Of a stretch of 64,000 nucleotides of DNA, positions 52,106-60,392 are shown piece by piece. The notes below the pieces were generated by a model that saw only the letters and a program-made list of their open reading frames with translations, did no database searches and was not told the origin of the DNA. The position numbers were made by a program, and so were the translations under genes. Source of the stretch: Streptomyces aurantiacus (GTDB lineage: Bacteria; Actinomycetota; Actinomycetes; Streptomycetales; Streptomycetaceae); contig NZ_CP114283.1 in assembly GCF_027107535.1 (NCBI RefSeq), positions 4,588,001 to 4,652,000 of the forward strand. The letters are read 5' to 3'. Each line of letters begins with the position of its first letter. Position 1 is the first letter of the stretch.

Positions 52106-53659
52106 TCAGCCCAGGCCCGGCTCGGCGAGCAGGCGCTGCGCGAGCGTTTCCACGTAATCGGTGATCGTCACGTCGTGGTCGAGGTAGGGGACCAGCTCAC
52201 GCGTCTGCTCGTAGAGCCGCCGGGTCGCCGGCGACAGACCGTCCGTGCCCCGGATGTCGACGGCCTGGCAGGCACACAGCAGCTCGAAGGCGACCACGTA
52301 CGCGACGTTGTCCAGCACCTCCCTGGCGCGCCGGGCCGCGACGAAACCGAAGGAGACGATGTCCTGGAAGTCGCCGGTCGAACTCAGCGACTGGATGGAG
52401 ATGGGCATGGACTTCGCCCTGGTCTCCGCGGTCAGTGAGGCGGTCATGAACTGGCCGCCCATCAGACCCAGCCGCAGGCCCGGGTTCTCCTGGCACAAAA
52501 ACGCCGGAAGCCCCTCGCTGTTGCTCTTGTCGAGATACCGGTCGATGCGGCGGTTGGACAGGTTCATCAGCGTCGTCAGCGCGATCGCCAGATGGTCCAT
52601 CGCCATGGCCACGTACTGCCCGTGGAAATGCCCGTTGTGGAACACCTCGGCCTCGTCGGGGTCGATCAGCGGGTTGTCGTTGGACGAGTTGAGCTCGTCC
52701 TCGACGACCTGCTCGATCGAGGCGAGACTGTCCACGACCGGCCCCAGGATCTGCGGGGTGCACCGGATCGAGTAGGCGTCCTCGATGGACTGCGATCCCG
52801 CCTTCGCGGTGTCCCCCATCTCACCCGACAGAAGGTGCTCGGTGTCGAGCTCGTCGACCGCCAGAGTGGAGTCGGCCAGCGTCTCCCACAAGAACTCGGC
52901 GACCGCCTGCTGGCCCTTGTGCGGCTTGAGCGCGTGGACCCGCGGGTCGAACGGCTTGGTCTTGCCGGCCAGGCCTTCCACCGACAGCGCCGAGACCAGC
53001 AGGTACGACTGCAGCAGCCGTCGGGCCCGCGTGATGGTGAGACTGCCCAGACCCACCATGCCGGAGGTGCCGTTGATCAGCGCCAGGCCCTCCTTGAAAC
53101 TGAGCTCCATCGGCTCGATGCCGGCCCGGCGCAGCGCCTCGGCACCCGCAAGGACCTCACCGTCCAGCCGCGCCTTCCCCTGGCCTATGCACACCAGGGC
53201 GATCGCGGCCAGCGGCCCGAGGTCGCCGCTGGTGCCCAGCGACCCCTTCTCCGGCACGCACGGCACGACACCCGAGTTGCGTACCGCGATCAGCTTGTCC
53301 AGGTTGGTCAGGGAGATCGCCGAGTTGCCGCGGGACAGGGACACGATGCGGGACGTCATGATCGCGCGGACCGTGGTGTCGTCGAGATGCTCACCCACGT
53401 TGGTCGCCACGGCGTTGAGCAGGTTCTCCTGGAGCTGGCGGGCCATGGTCACCGGCACCAGATAGTTGACGAAGCCGCCCATGCTGGTGTTGACGCCGTA
53501 GATGACCCGTTCCTCCGCGACGAATTTCTCCAGTGTCTGCCGGGAGGCCTGTACGCGGGCGCGGACGGTGTCGTCGATGGCCACGGAGTCGGCACAGACC
53601 GCGGTCGACGCGACGTCGGCCAGCCGCACCCGCCGGCCGATGGACAAGGTGTAAGTCAC
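52106..53659 (-). CDS. MIO enzyme: phenylalanine ammonia-lyase/aminomutase (EncP-like)
   Basis: 517 residues from GTG 53659 (AGGAG). The MIO-forming triad is TSG at residues 143-145 in EKGSLGTSGDLGPLAAIALV, with RVIYGVNTSMGGFVNYLVPV holding the catalytic Tyr. ELNSSNDNPLIDPDEAEVFH and GHFHGQYVAMAMDHLAIALT complete the pocket. From memory it is strikingly like EncP of the enterocin pathway and AdmH of the andrimid pathway over its full length, so the product is cinnamate or beta-phenylalanine. The neighbouring Phe-supply genes fit this substrate. Confidence 0.93.
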   Translation of the reverse strand: MTYTLSIGRRVRLADVASTAVCADSVAIDDTVRARVQASRQTLEKFVAEERVIYGVNTSMGGFVNYLVPVTMARQLQENLLNAVATNVGEHLDDTTVRAIMTSRIVSLSRGNSAISLTNLDKLIAVRNSGVVPCVPEKGSLGTSGDLGPLAAIALVCIGQGKARLDGEVLAGAEALRRAGIEPMELSFKEGLALINGTSGMVGLGSLTITRARRLLQSYLLVSALSVEGLAGKTKPFDPRVHALKPHKGQQAVAEFLWETLADSTLAVDELDTEHLLSGEMGDTAKAGSQSIEDAYSIRCTPQILGPVVDSLASIEQVVEDELNSSNDNPLIDPDEAEVFHNGHFHGQYVAMAMDHLAIALTTLMNLSNRRIDRYLDKSNSEGLPAFLCQENPGLRLGLMGGQFMTASLTAETRAKSMPISIQSLSSTGDFQDIVSFGFVAARRAREVLDNVAYVVAFELLCACQAVDIRGTDGLSPATRRLYEQTRELVPYLDHDVTITDYVETLAQRLLAEPGLG

Positions 53660-53668
53660 GTGTGGCTC

Positions 53669-55273
53669 CTAAGCGTTCGTAGCGTGTCGTACATCCGATG
53701 TCCCCCGGGGGGAGGCCAGCTTCTGCGTGAGCAAGGCGCGGTCGACCTTGCCGTTCTCGGTCAGGTCAAGCTCCGGCACGGCGCGGATCGACCGGGGCAC
53801 CATGTAGGCGGGCAGCTCCCGCGCGCAGAACGCGAGGGCCGCACCGACGTCGAGATCCGCTCCGGCGCCGTCCAGGACGACGGCCGCCATCAGCACGTGG
53901 TCCCCCGCACGCGGCACCAGGGCGGCCGCGGCCGCCGTCACGCCGGGCAGCCGGGTCAAGGTGCCCTCGATCTCGCCCAGCTCCACCCGGTTCCCGTGGA
54001 TCTGCACCTGGTAGTCGGAGCGGCCCACGAAGCACAGATCACCCTCCGGGCCCAGACGGGCCAGGTCGCCGGTGCGCAGCACCTTGTGCCCGTGCCGCGG
54101 CTCGACCGGGTCGGGCACCAGCACCGCGGCCGTGGCCTCGGGGTCGTTCCAGTAGCCGGTGAACAGCGCCGGGCTGCGCAGGTAGATCTCCCCGACCAGG
54201 CCCGGCCGGGTGACCACGTCGCCCCGCTCGTCCACGAGGGTCATCTCCGCGCCGGCGTGGGCGTGACCGATCGACAGCCGCTCCTGCCCGGCCGGCAGCG
54301 GACGGGGCACGTCGGTGAACGAGGCGGCCATCGACTCCGTCGCCCCGTAGCCGTTGACGACACGGGCGCCGGGAAGCATCTCCTGCAGCCGGCGAAGCTC
54401 GGGGAGGGGGAACTCCTCTCCCGCGAAGACGACCGAGCGCAGCCGCTCCAACTCCTTGAGCAGGTCCGCGTCGTGACGCAGGACCGGACGCCACAGCGAC
54501 GGAACGCCGTGCACCTGGGTGACCCCGGCATCGCGCAGGAAACCGATCATGCGCCGCGGCGAGGAGAGATCCTCCCGCCGGACCGGGACGAGGGTGGCGC
54601 CGCTGCTGAGGGCCACACCGATCCCGAACAGCGCGAAGTCGAACTGCAGCGGTGAGGTGCTGGCCACCCGGTCGTCGGGTCCGGCCAGAGCGTCCTGCAG
54701 CATCGCGCGCAGGAACGTCACGATCGCCCGGTGGCTCATCACCACACCCTTGGGACGGCCCGTCGACCCGGAGGTGAACACGATGTACGCGGTGTCGGTG
54801 GCGAGCACGCTCCGCCGCCGCCGCACCCGGCGCGCCGGCGGGCGCTCCACCACCAGGCCGCCCGGCCCGAAGCGCGCGCTGCCCTGCGCCTCCACCAGCT
54901 CCCTGCGCGCCAGGCCCTCGGCCCGCGCATGGAGCGCGGGTTCGACCGAACGCACGATCGACAGCAGGCGGGTGTCCGGAGTCTGCGGGCTCACCGTCAC
55001 GAACGGCAGGCCCAGCAGGGAGCAGGCGAGCAGCATGGCCACCGACGCCGCCGAGGTGTCCGCCTCGATCACCACGCGGTCACCCACATCGAGACCGAGG
55101 CCGTCCAGGACGGCCGCGTACTCCTGGGCCAGTTGGTCCAGGCGGCGGTAGGAGATCTCCTGGAGAACCCCCTCCGCGTCCGCCTCCACCACCGCGGGCT
55201 TGTCCGGCGAGACGGCCGCGGGCCCCATGAGCAGCCGATAGAGGTTGTCCCCCGAAGGATGCGGGCGTTCCAT
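53669..55273 (-). CDS. Free-standing adenylation enzyme (NRPS A-domain-like)
   Basis: 534 residues from ATG 55273. Motifs: A3 IVFTSGSTGRPKGVVMSH, A5 RVVNGYGATESMA, A7 KVLRTGDLARLG, A8 YQVQIHGNRVELGEIEG and A10 ENGKVDRALL with catalytic Lys. The A4 segment is LQFDFALFGIG; it keeps the Asp (FD) that in NRPS A domains binds the substrate amino group, which points to an amino acid such as beta-phenylalanine more than to cinnamate. It loads the ACP of the same operon. It is the first gene of the eight-gene minus-strand unit, under the promoter element at 55337-55457. Confidence 0.86.
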   Translation of the reverse strand: MERPHPSGDNLYRLLMGPAAVSPDKPAVVEADAEGVLQEISYRRLDQLAQEYAAVLDGLGLDVGDRVVIEADTSAASVAMLLACSLLGLPFVTVSPQTPDTRLLSIVRSVEPALHARAEGLARRELVEAQGSARFGPGGLVVERPPARRVRRRRSVLATDTAYIVFTSGSTGRPKGVVMSHRAIVTFLRAMLQDALAGPDDRVASTSPLQFDFALFGIGVALSSGATLVPVRREDLSSPRRMIGFLRDAGVTQVHGVPSLWRPVLRHDADLLKELERLRSVVFAGEEFPLPELRRLQEMLPGARVVNGYGATESMAASFTDVPRPLPAGQERLSIGHAHAGAEMTLVDERGDVVTRPGLVGEIYLRSPALFTGYWNDPEATAAVLVPDPVEPRHGHKVLRTGDLARLGPEGDLCFVGRSDYQVQIHGNRVELGEIEGTLTRLPGVTAAAAALVPRAGDHVLMAAVVLDGAGADLDVGAALAFCARELPAYMVPRSIRAVPELDLTENGKVDRALLTQKLASPRGTSDVRHATNA

Positions 55274-55336
55274 AGCGTCTCCCTTGTCCGTTGAGTGCGG
55301 CGGCGAGCGGATCCGCCGGCAGTGCCGTGTCGCCTT

Positions 55337-55457
55337 GGGGGCCTTGGCACCCACCGTGGGACACCGGGATGGGCGTGAGACTGGAGCGGGTCTTGACCGG
55401 CGGTGTACCGGCAGGTCGGCGCCCTTGAACGGACCGCTGCACGAGGGGAACGGAGCC
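55337..55457 (-). promoter_or_regulatory. Promoter element, copy 1 of an inverted duplicated region
   Basis: About 115 bp, closely matching the reverse complement of 57827-57940. Read toward the adenylation gene, tcaag boxes at 32-bp spacing are followed by tccag 11 bp further on. It lies 64-184 bp upstream of the adenylation start, so copy 1 should drive the eight-gene operon. Confidence 0.75.
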
Positions 55458-55497
55458 TTGGTGCCCCCGGGCCGGCCGGCCGCCCGGCGGTGCGCGC

Positions 55498-55540
55498 TCC
55501 AGCGGGCTGCGAGGGACAGGCGAGGAAAGCGGCCTAGCGT
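55498..55540 (+). promoter_or_regulatory. SARP-like boxes and -10 for the SnoaL-like gene
   Basis: tccagcg (55498), gcgaggg (55509) and gcgagga (55520) repeat every 11 bp, and TAGCGT at 55535-55540 follows the last box after 8 bp. The geometry equals that of the regulator promoter at 43653-43706, though the boxes are more degenerate. Confidence 0.55.
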
Positions 55541-55580
55541 CACCTTGCGAACCGACCAGCCGATGTCTCAAGGAGCCTGC

Positions 55581-56051
55581 ATGTCCACCGATGAGCACGA
55601 GTTCAAGCTGCCTGGCGCGGATCTTCCCCAGCCCGACGCCGAACTGCGCAAGAAGCGCGAGGCGGTCGTCGCGGAACACACCATCGCCGAGTCCGCCTGG
55701 GACATCGACGGGGTCCTCGCCACGTTCCCGCGCGGCGGCGTCTACCGCGTCATGGCCTACGAGGAGAGCCCCTTCATCGGTGAACAGGCCATCAAGCAGG
55801 GCTACTTCGCCGAACTGCAGAAGGCCTTCCCCCACCCCGAGCACGACCTGTTCCACGTCCACCACACGCCGACAGCGGTCATCCTGGAGGCGCAGATGCG
55901 CGCCAAGCAGGAGGCGGACTGGCGCGGCATACCCAACCGCGGCAAGACCGTCGAGGCCCCCGTGGCCGTCTTCTTCCACTTCGACGGCGATGTCCTGATC
56001 GACGAGACCCTCTACTTCGACATGGCCACCTTCGCCCGTCAGCTCGCCTGA
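55581..56051 (+). CDS. SnoaL/NTF2-like protein
   Basis: 156 residues from ATG 55581 (AAGGAG). The alpha+beta-barrel pattern is seen in WDIDGVLATFPRGGVYRVMA, IGEQAIKQGYFAELQKAFPH and KTVEAPVAVFFHFDGDVLID, then YFDMATFARQL. Such small proteins act as polyketide cyclases, hydroxylase partners or isomerases, or bind small ligands. The His cluster FHVHHTPTAV could be catalytic. It is upstream of the hydrolase gene in a likely operon; the substrate is unknown. Confidence 0.8.
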   Translation: MSTDEHEFKLPGADLPQPDAELRKKREAVVAEHTIAESAWDIDGVLATFPRGGVYRVMAYEESPFIGEQAIKQGYFAELQKAFPHPEHDLFHVHHTPTAVILEAQMRAKQEADWRGIPNRGKTVEAPVAVFFHFDGDVLIDETLYFDMATFARQLA

Positions 56052-56132
56052 GCCCGCAGTGCCGGGGCGCACGGATCCCGGGCACCCCGGCAGCCGGCTC
56101 AGCCCACCGCCGACCGACAAGGACCACCACCC

Positions 56133-57077
56133 ATGAGCGTGCCCAGGCCGGAGCGCACAGCACCGCCGTCCACCCACTCGGCCGGGGTGCGCCCGCTCCT
56201 CCTCGACGTCGCGGGCCTGACCCTGTCCGGCCTGCTGGCCGAGCCGCCCGACCGGCCGCCCCGGGCGACCGTCGTCGCCGTGCACGGCGGCGGCATGCGG
56301 GCCGGCTACTTCGACGGCCAGGCCCACGCCGACCTGTCCCTGCTCACGCTGGGCGCCCAACTCGGTTTCACGGTGCTGGCCCTGGACCGGCCCGGCTACG
56401 GCCACTCCGCCGCACAGGCGCCCGCCGGCCTGACCCTCGACGAGCAGTCCGCCGTCCTGGCCGGGGCGCTCGACGCCTTCGCCGAACGGCACACCGTCGG
56501 GCAGGGGTTCCTGCTGCTGGCACACTCCTACGGCGGCAAACTCGCCCTGACCACCGCCGCGCACACCCCCGGCCTGCTCGCCCTGGACGCCTCCGGCGTC
56601 GGCCACCGCTACGGCCTCGAACCCGCCGAGCACCGGCGCCTGCGCCGCCACCTGGAGTGGGAGCGCAACTGGGGCCCGCTGGGGCTCTACCCGTCAGGCA
56701 CCTTCCGCGCGGCCGAGGCCCTGGTCGCCCCCATCCCCGCCCGCGAGGCCGCCGAGGTGGCCCTGTGGCCGCAGATGTTCGACGCCCTGGCACCACGGAT
56801 CAGCATCCCGCTGCGCCTGACGTTCGCCGAGCACGAGGCCTGGTGGCTGCACCAGGAGCCGGACATCGCCGACCTGACCTCCCGGCTGAGTACAGCACCC
56901 CTCGTCCGGGTCGAGCGCCAGCCCGGCTCGGGCCACAACATCAGCCTCGGCCGGGCCGCCCGCTCCTACCACCTGCGCGCACTCGCCTTCTTCGAGGAGT
57001 GCCTGCAATCCGCCGAGGACGACCCGGCCGGCGTGCCTGCCCGCAGCCGGAACACGACCAGCACAGCGGCACGCTGA
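56133..57077 (+). CDS. Alpha/beta hydrolase
   Basis: 314 residues from ATG 56133. Oxyanion motif VVAVHGGGMRAGYFDGQAHA. The nucleophile elbow LLAHSYGGKLALTTAAH fits GxSxG loosely (H-S-Y-G). The Asp is probably in FAEHEAW and the late His in RQPGSGHNISLG. It could hydrolyse a thioester or ester in the cluster, for example to release a product from the ACP. The stop codon overlaps a decayed deacetylase start, a sign of an ancestral operon hydrolase-deacetylase. Confidence 0.82.
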   Translation: MSVPRPERTAPPSTHSAGVRPLLLDVAGLTLSGLLAEPPDRPPRATVVAVHGGGMRAGYFDGQAHADLSLLTLGAQLGFTVLALDRPGYGHSAAQAPAGLTLDEQSAVLAGALDAFAERHTVGQGFLLLAHSYGGKLALTTAAHTPGLLALDASGVGHRYGLEPAEHRRLRRHLEWERNWGPLGLYPSGTFRAAEALVAPIPAREAAEVALWPQMFDALAPRISIPLRLTFAEHEAWWLHQEPDIADLTSRLSTAPLVRVERQPGSGHNISLGRAARSYHLRALAFFEECLQSAEDDPAGVPARSRNTTSTAAR

Positions 57078-57205
57078 CCCAGCCCGCCCACCGATGCCGG
57101 ACCACCGGCAGCGCGCTGTGCGTCGTCGTGCATCCCGGCGACCTGGAGTACGGGCCCGCCTGCGCGGCCGCCGAACACACCGCACAGGACAAGGCCGGCC
57201 GGCCA
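57078..57205 (+). pseudogene. Decayed 5' fragment of a PIG-L deacetylase copy
   Basis: About 120 bp closely matching the first 130 bp of the intact deacetylase gene at 58064: ALCVVVHPGDLEYGPACAAA versus ALCVVAHPDDLEYGPACAVA. The ATG has become CTG and the metal-binding HPDD is HPGD. Homology stops near 57205. It shows a duplication followed by decay. Confidence 0.75.
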
Positions 57206-57826
57206 GCGGTGGCCCCATGCCCCGCAGGACAGCCGTCCGGCCGGACCCGGGCAGGCGGTGCAGGGCCGCGCTGCTGGCGTTGGCCCGGTGCCGGGGCGCT
57301 GACGTGCGGCGCGGCCTGCCGGCGTACACACCTGACGTCGCGGCAGAGGGCGCCGCCGCCCTGAACCCCGGAGCCCGCAGCCGACCGCATCCCCGATATC
57401 TGACGCCCGTGCCGGCGATCCCGCCGGCACGGGCGGCCGCGCAGGGAAACACCGACGGCATCATCGGCGCCCCCTGAGGCCCGCCCGCGATTCACCCCGT
57501 GGCCGCCTCCGGCGCGCCCGATCCCGGCTCTCGGCCCGCCCGCAGATCGTGACCGATGCCGGCACGCGCCCGGTGGCGGCGACCGGCCTGCCGCCGCCCG
57601 GCAGCCGCAACCACAGCCGGGCGCGCACGGAGCCCGGCGCCCACCGGGCCTGCCGCGGCGCACCGGCCCTCACGGCGGCTCCAGAGCACCGGCGGTGTGC
57701 ACCCCGCACCCGCACACGACGAGCCCTCGATGCACTTCAGCCGGCGCCAGGAGCGGACAACGCCCTCCACCGCCGGACGCGAACACATGGCACCCGCCCG
57801 GCGGCGGACGCAAAGGCTTAGCCCCC
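57206..57826. other. Non-coding stretch between deacetylase remnant and copy
   Basis: About 0.6 kb of very high GC without a supported gene. It is probably sequence left from the duplication of the deacetylase region. Confidence 0.5.
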
Positions 57827-57940
57827 TTCGTGCAGCCCTCCGTGCAAGGGCGCCGACCTGCCGGTACACCGCCGCTCAAGACATGCTCCAGTCCCACGCC
57901 CATCCCGGTGCTTCACGGTGGGTCCCAAGGACCCGAAGCG
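57827..57940 (+). promoter_or_regulatory. Promoter element, copy 2 of an inverted duplicated region
   Basis: Reverse-complement copy of 55337-55457, lying 124 bp upstream of the deacetylase start. The gcaag and tcaag boxes at 57844 and 57876 are 32 bp apart, tacac sits 11 bp before the second and tccag 11 bp after it. Its orientation toward the deacetylase equals the orientation of copy 1 toward the adenylation gene. Confidence 0.7.
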
Positions 57941-58063
57941 GCGCGGCGGCCGGTGTGCCCGGCGGCAGCGGAGCAGGACAGCCGGGCCAGGGCGAGGTGC
58001 AAAGTGCCCGCAATTCGCCGCGCAGACCACGACTCGGCCGACGTGCACCCCGGGAGAGGCAAC

Positions 58064-58795
58064 ATGACCAAGCCGTACGAACCGATGCCGGACGACTGGC
58101 AGCGAGCGCTGTGCGTCGTCGCGCACCCCGACGACCTGGAGTACGGGCCCGCCTGCGCGGTCGCCGAATGGACCGCGCAGGGCAAGTTCGTCGCCTACGC
58201 CATCGCCAGCCGCGGCGAAGCCGGGATCGCCACCATGGACCCGGACACCACCGGTGAGCTGCGCGCCGAGGAGCAGGTGCGGGCCGCGGCCGCGGTCGGG
58301 GTGCGGGACGTGGACTTCCTCGGCCACCCCGACGGCATCATCGAGTACGGCTTGCCGCTGCGCCGTGACATCGCGCGGTCGATCCGCAAGCACCGCCCGG
58401 ACATCCTGGTCACCATCAACTTCTACGACCGGTGGCGCAGCGGAGACTGGAACACCCCCGACCACCGCAACGTCGGCGTCGCCCTGCTCGACGCGGCAAG
58501 CGACGCCGGCAACCCCTGGATCTTCCCCGAACTCCTCGACGAGGGCTTCCCGCCGTGGTCCGGCGTGCGCTGTCTTGCGGTCGGCGGTTCCCCGGACTCC
58601 GGGCACGCCGTCGACTGCACCGACGGCATCGCCGCCGGCATCGAGGCGCTCGCCGCGCACGCCGGCTATCTGGAGTCGCTGCCGCCGGACAACCCGATGT
58701 CCGACTCGGCCGGCTACCTCACCACCAAGCTCACGCGCTTCGGGGAGCGCTTCCACAACGTGCCGACCATGCCGTTCGAGATCATCGGCGTCTGA
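58064..58795 (+). CDS. PIG-L/LmbE family deacetylase
   Basis: 243 residues from ATG 58064 (GGGAGAGG). The zinc motif AHPDDLEYGPACAVAEWTAQ has His-Asp-Asp near residue 20, and the second ligand segment is GDWNTPDHRNVGVALLDAAS. The FLGHPDGIIEYGLPLRRDIA and VTINFYDRWRSGDW segments are typical of this group. These enzymes hydrolyse N-acetyl groups from sugar amines or related amides. The substrate here is unknown; a truncated duplicate lies 1 kb upstream. A terminator follows at 58979. Confidence 0.87.
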   Translation: MTKPYEPMPDDWQRALCVVAHPDDLEYGPACAVAEWTAQGKFVAYAIASRGEAGIATMDPDTTGELRAEEQVRAAAAVGVRDVDFLGHPDGIIEYGLPLRRDIARSIRKHRPDILVTINFYDRWRSGDWNTPDHRNVGVALLDAASDAGNPWIFPELLDEGFPPWSGVRCLAVGGSPDSGHAVDCTDGIAAGIEALAAHAGYLESLPPDNPMSDSAGYLTTKLTRFGERFHNVPTMPFEIIGV

Positions 58796-58978
58796 CCCGG
58801 CCCCGCCGGCGACCCGGCCGGTGCGCCGCTTGCGCACCTGACAGGCGACCCGGACGCCCCGGCCCGCGAGGCCCGGGGTGCCCTGTGTGTCCGCCGTCGG
58901 GCCTGAGCGCTCCGGGACCGCCTCGGACCCTCAAGGCGTGCGGCCGGCCGCCTTCTTCACCGATCGACCGAGTGATGT

Positions 58979-59011
58979 CGGGGCCGGGCGCGCGGCCCCC
59001 CTTCTTTTTCA
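58979..59011 (+). terminator. Terminator with T-rich tail after the deacetylase
   Basis: ggggcc-gggcgcgc-ggcccc stem followed by cttcttttt; an unusually good rho-independent pattern for Streptomyces, directly before the AraC gene. Confidence 0.7.
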
Positions 59012-59033
59012 TTCGGCTGTTCAGGAGATGCGT

Positions 59034-59801
59034 GTGCAGCATGCTGTGGAACAGGCCGTACGGATCATCCGGGAGCGATACGCGGAACCGCTCAGCCTCG
59101 ACGACATCTCCTGCGCGGTCCTGGTGAGCAAATTCCATCTCCTGCGCGTGTTCAGACAGGTTACCGGAGTGACCCCGGGGCGCTTTCTCAGCGCGGTGCG
59201 CATCAGTGAAGCGAAGCGCCTCCTGCAGAATTCCGATCTCGCTGTGGCCGCCATATCCTCCATGGTCGGATACGACAGCACCGGAAGCTTCACCAGCCGC
59301 TTCACCGAATCGGTGGGAATCCCGCCCACTCAGTACCGGCAGCTGAGCCGGGGCGAGGGCGAGTTCACCGCGCGCTCCTCGGCCCAGGGGCCGGCCGGCC
59401 GGACGCGCTGCCGGCTGCGCGGTGTGGTCCGGGCCGGGGCGAAACCCCTCTCCCCGATCTACATCGGTTCCTTCGGCGGCCCCATACTCCAGGGGCGTCC
59501 CTCCAGCTGGACCACGGTGGAGGACCTCGGCCCCTTCGCGCTGCAGCAGGTGCCGCGGGGGATCTGCTACCTGCACGCGACGATGCTCGCGGCGCGGGAA
59601 CAGCCGCTGGGGACCATTCTGCTGACGGCCACGCTGGGACCCCTGCACATCGACCCGTACATCAGCTCCGAGGTGGAACTGGTGCTGTGTCCGCAGGTCT
59701 GGTCCACCCCGCCCGTCCTGTTCGCGCCTCCCGGTTTCGAGATGCTCACCGAGAGGGCTCCTCAGCCCGGATTCAAGCGGTTGTCGAGCGGGTTCAAGTA
59801 G
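59034..59801 (+). CDS. AraC family transcriptional regulator
   Basis: 255 residues when started at GTG 59034 (AGGAG six bases upstream; ATG 59028 is too close to that site). The AraC double helix-turn-helix is at the N-terminus (LSLDDISCAVLVSKFHLLRV, ISEAKRLLQNSDLAVAAISS, VGYDSTGSFTSRFTESVGIP). A C-terminal domain of about 150 residues (IYIGSFGGPILQGRPSSWTT, VPRGICYLHATMLA) probably senses a ligand. It lies directly upstream of the repeat-peptide operon, and its last codons overlap the SARP-like array. It may be a second, local regulator. Confidence 0.87.
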   Translation: MQHAVEQAVRIIRERYAEPLSLDDISCAVLVSKFHLLRVFRQVTGVTPGRFLSAVRISEAKRLLQNSDLAVAAISSMVGYDSTGSFTSRFTESVGIPPTQYRQLSRGEGEFTARSSAQGPAGRTRCRLRGVVRAGAKPLSPIYIGSFGGPILQGRPSSWTTVEDLGPFALQQVPRGICYLHATMLAAREQPLGTILLTATLGPLHIDPYISSEVELVLCPQVWSTPPVLFAPPGFEMLTERAPQPGFKRLSSGFK

Positions 59802-59866
59802 TTTTCTCGCGGCTTCAACCGGATTTCAAGGACGGGTTCTCCACACTCCTTGGGAAGGTTAGCAAT
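59773..59866 (+). promoter_or_regulatory. SARP-like box array upstream of the repeat-peptide operon
   Basis: tcaag (59773), tcgag (59784), tcaag (59794), tctcg (59805), tcaac (59815), tcaag (59826), ttctc (59837) and tcctt (59847) recur every 10-11 bp, about one helical turn. The array begins inside the AraC 3' end. A -10 (TAGCAAT at 59860-59866) follows. Confidence 0.8.
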
Positions 59867-59980
59867 TAGGGAGAAGACAGGTCGTGACTCAGGCTGCAAC
59901 GCTCTTTGCTGAGCGCGGTGAGGGCCGCGTCTCGGCGGTCCGACGGATCGCCTTCTGTGAACCTTCCGAAGGGATATCGC

Positions 59981-60307
59981 ATGCGCGAAGTCAGGGCAAT
60001 CCGAGTGGAGTCGGCCGACGAGTCCGGCAAGGACCTGTCCGTGTGGGACCGCGCCGGGGACAACCTCTCTGTGTGGGACCGGGCCGGCGAGGACCTGTCG
60101 GTGTGGGACCGCGCCGGGGAGAACCTGTCGGTGTGGGACCGCGCCGGGGAGAACCTGTCCGTGTGGGACCGGGCCGGCGAGGACCTGTCCGTGTGGGACC
60201 AGGCCGGGGACAACCTGTCGGTGTGGGACCGGGCCGGGGAGAACCTCTCCGTGTGGGACCAGGCGGCACCGGTCTGGGACCGAGTGAGGGAACGGCAGGC
60301 GGCCTGA
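59981..60307 (+). CDS. Tandem-repeat Trp peptide, putative multicore RiPP precursor
   Basis: 108 residues from ATG 59981 (GAAGGG seven bases upstream). A 17-residue leader (MREVRAIRVESADESGK) is followed by eight ten-residue repeats, consensus [D/N]LSVWD[R/Q]AG[E/D], with Trp at residues 22, 32, 42, 52, 62, 72, 82 and 92, and a degenerate ninth unit APVWDRVRERQAA. The only differences are R/Q, D/E and N/D exchanges. There are no Cys or Thr, so lanthipeptide, thiazole or thioether chemistry is unlikely. The neighbours (GNAT, haemoglobin and VioD-like monooxygenase) suggest oxidation or acylation of the repeated Trp. I know no family with this repeat. A purely structural repeat protein is the alternative. 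Confidence 0.85.
   Translation: MREVRAIRVESADESGKDLSVWDRAGDNLSVWDRAGEDLSVWDRAGENLSVWDRAGENLSVWDRAGEDLSVWDQAGDNLSVWDRAGENLSVWDQAAPVWDRVRERQAA
60033..60272 (+). repeat. Eight direct 30-bp repeats encoding the peptide units
   Basis: Unit gacctgtccgtgtgggaccg plus a ten-base remainder, repeated without spacers and in frame; copies differ mainly at the third base and at the D/E and N/D codons. Copy number may change by recombination. Confidence 0.95.
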
Positions 60308-60392
60308 CGATCGTCCGACAGCCCCTTCGGCCCGGTAGCCGCGTGCACTGCCGGGCCGGACGGGCTTCGTTCATGTCCCCAAGGGAGTTGCC

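Noticed and set aside
60033..60272. Direct 30-bp repeats could be a CRISPR array
   Set aside because: There are no spacers; the repeats are contiguous, in frame and encode a regular peptide with a good ribosome site.
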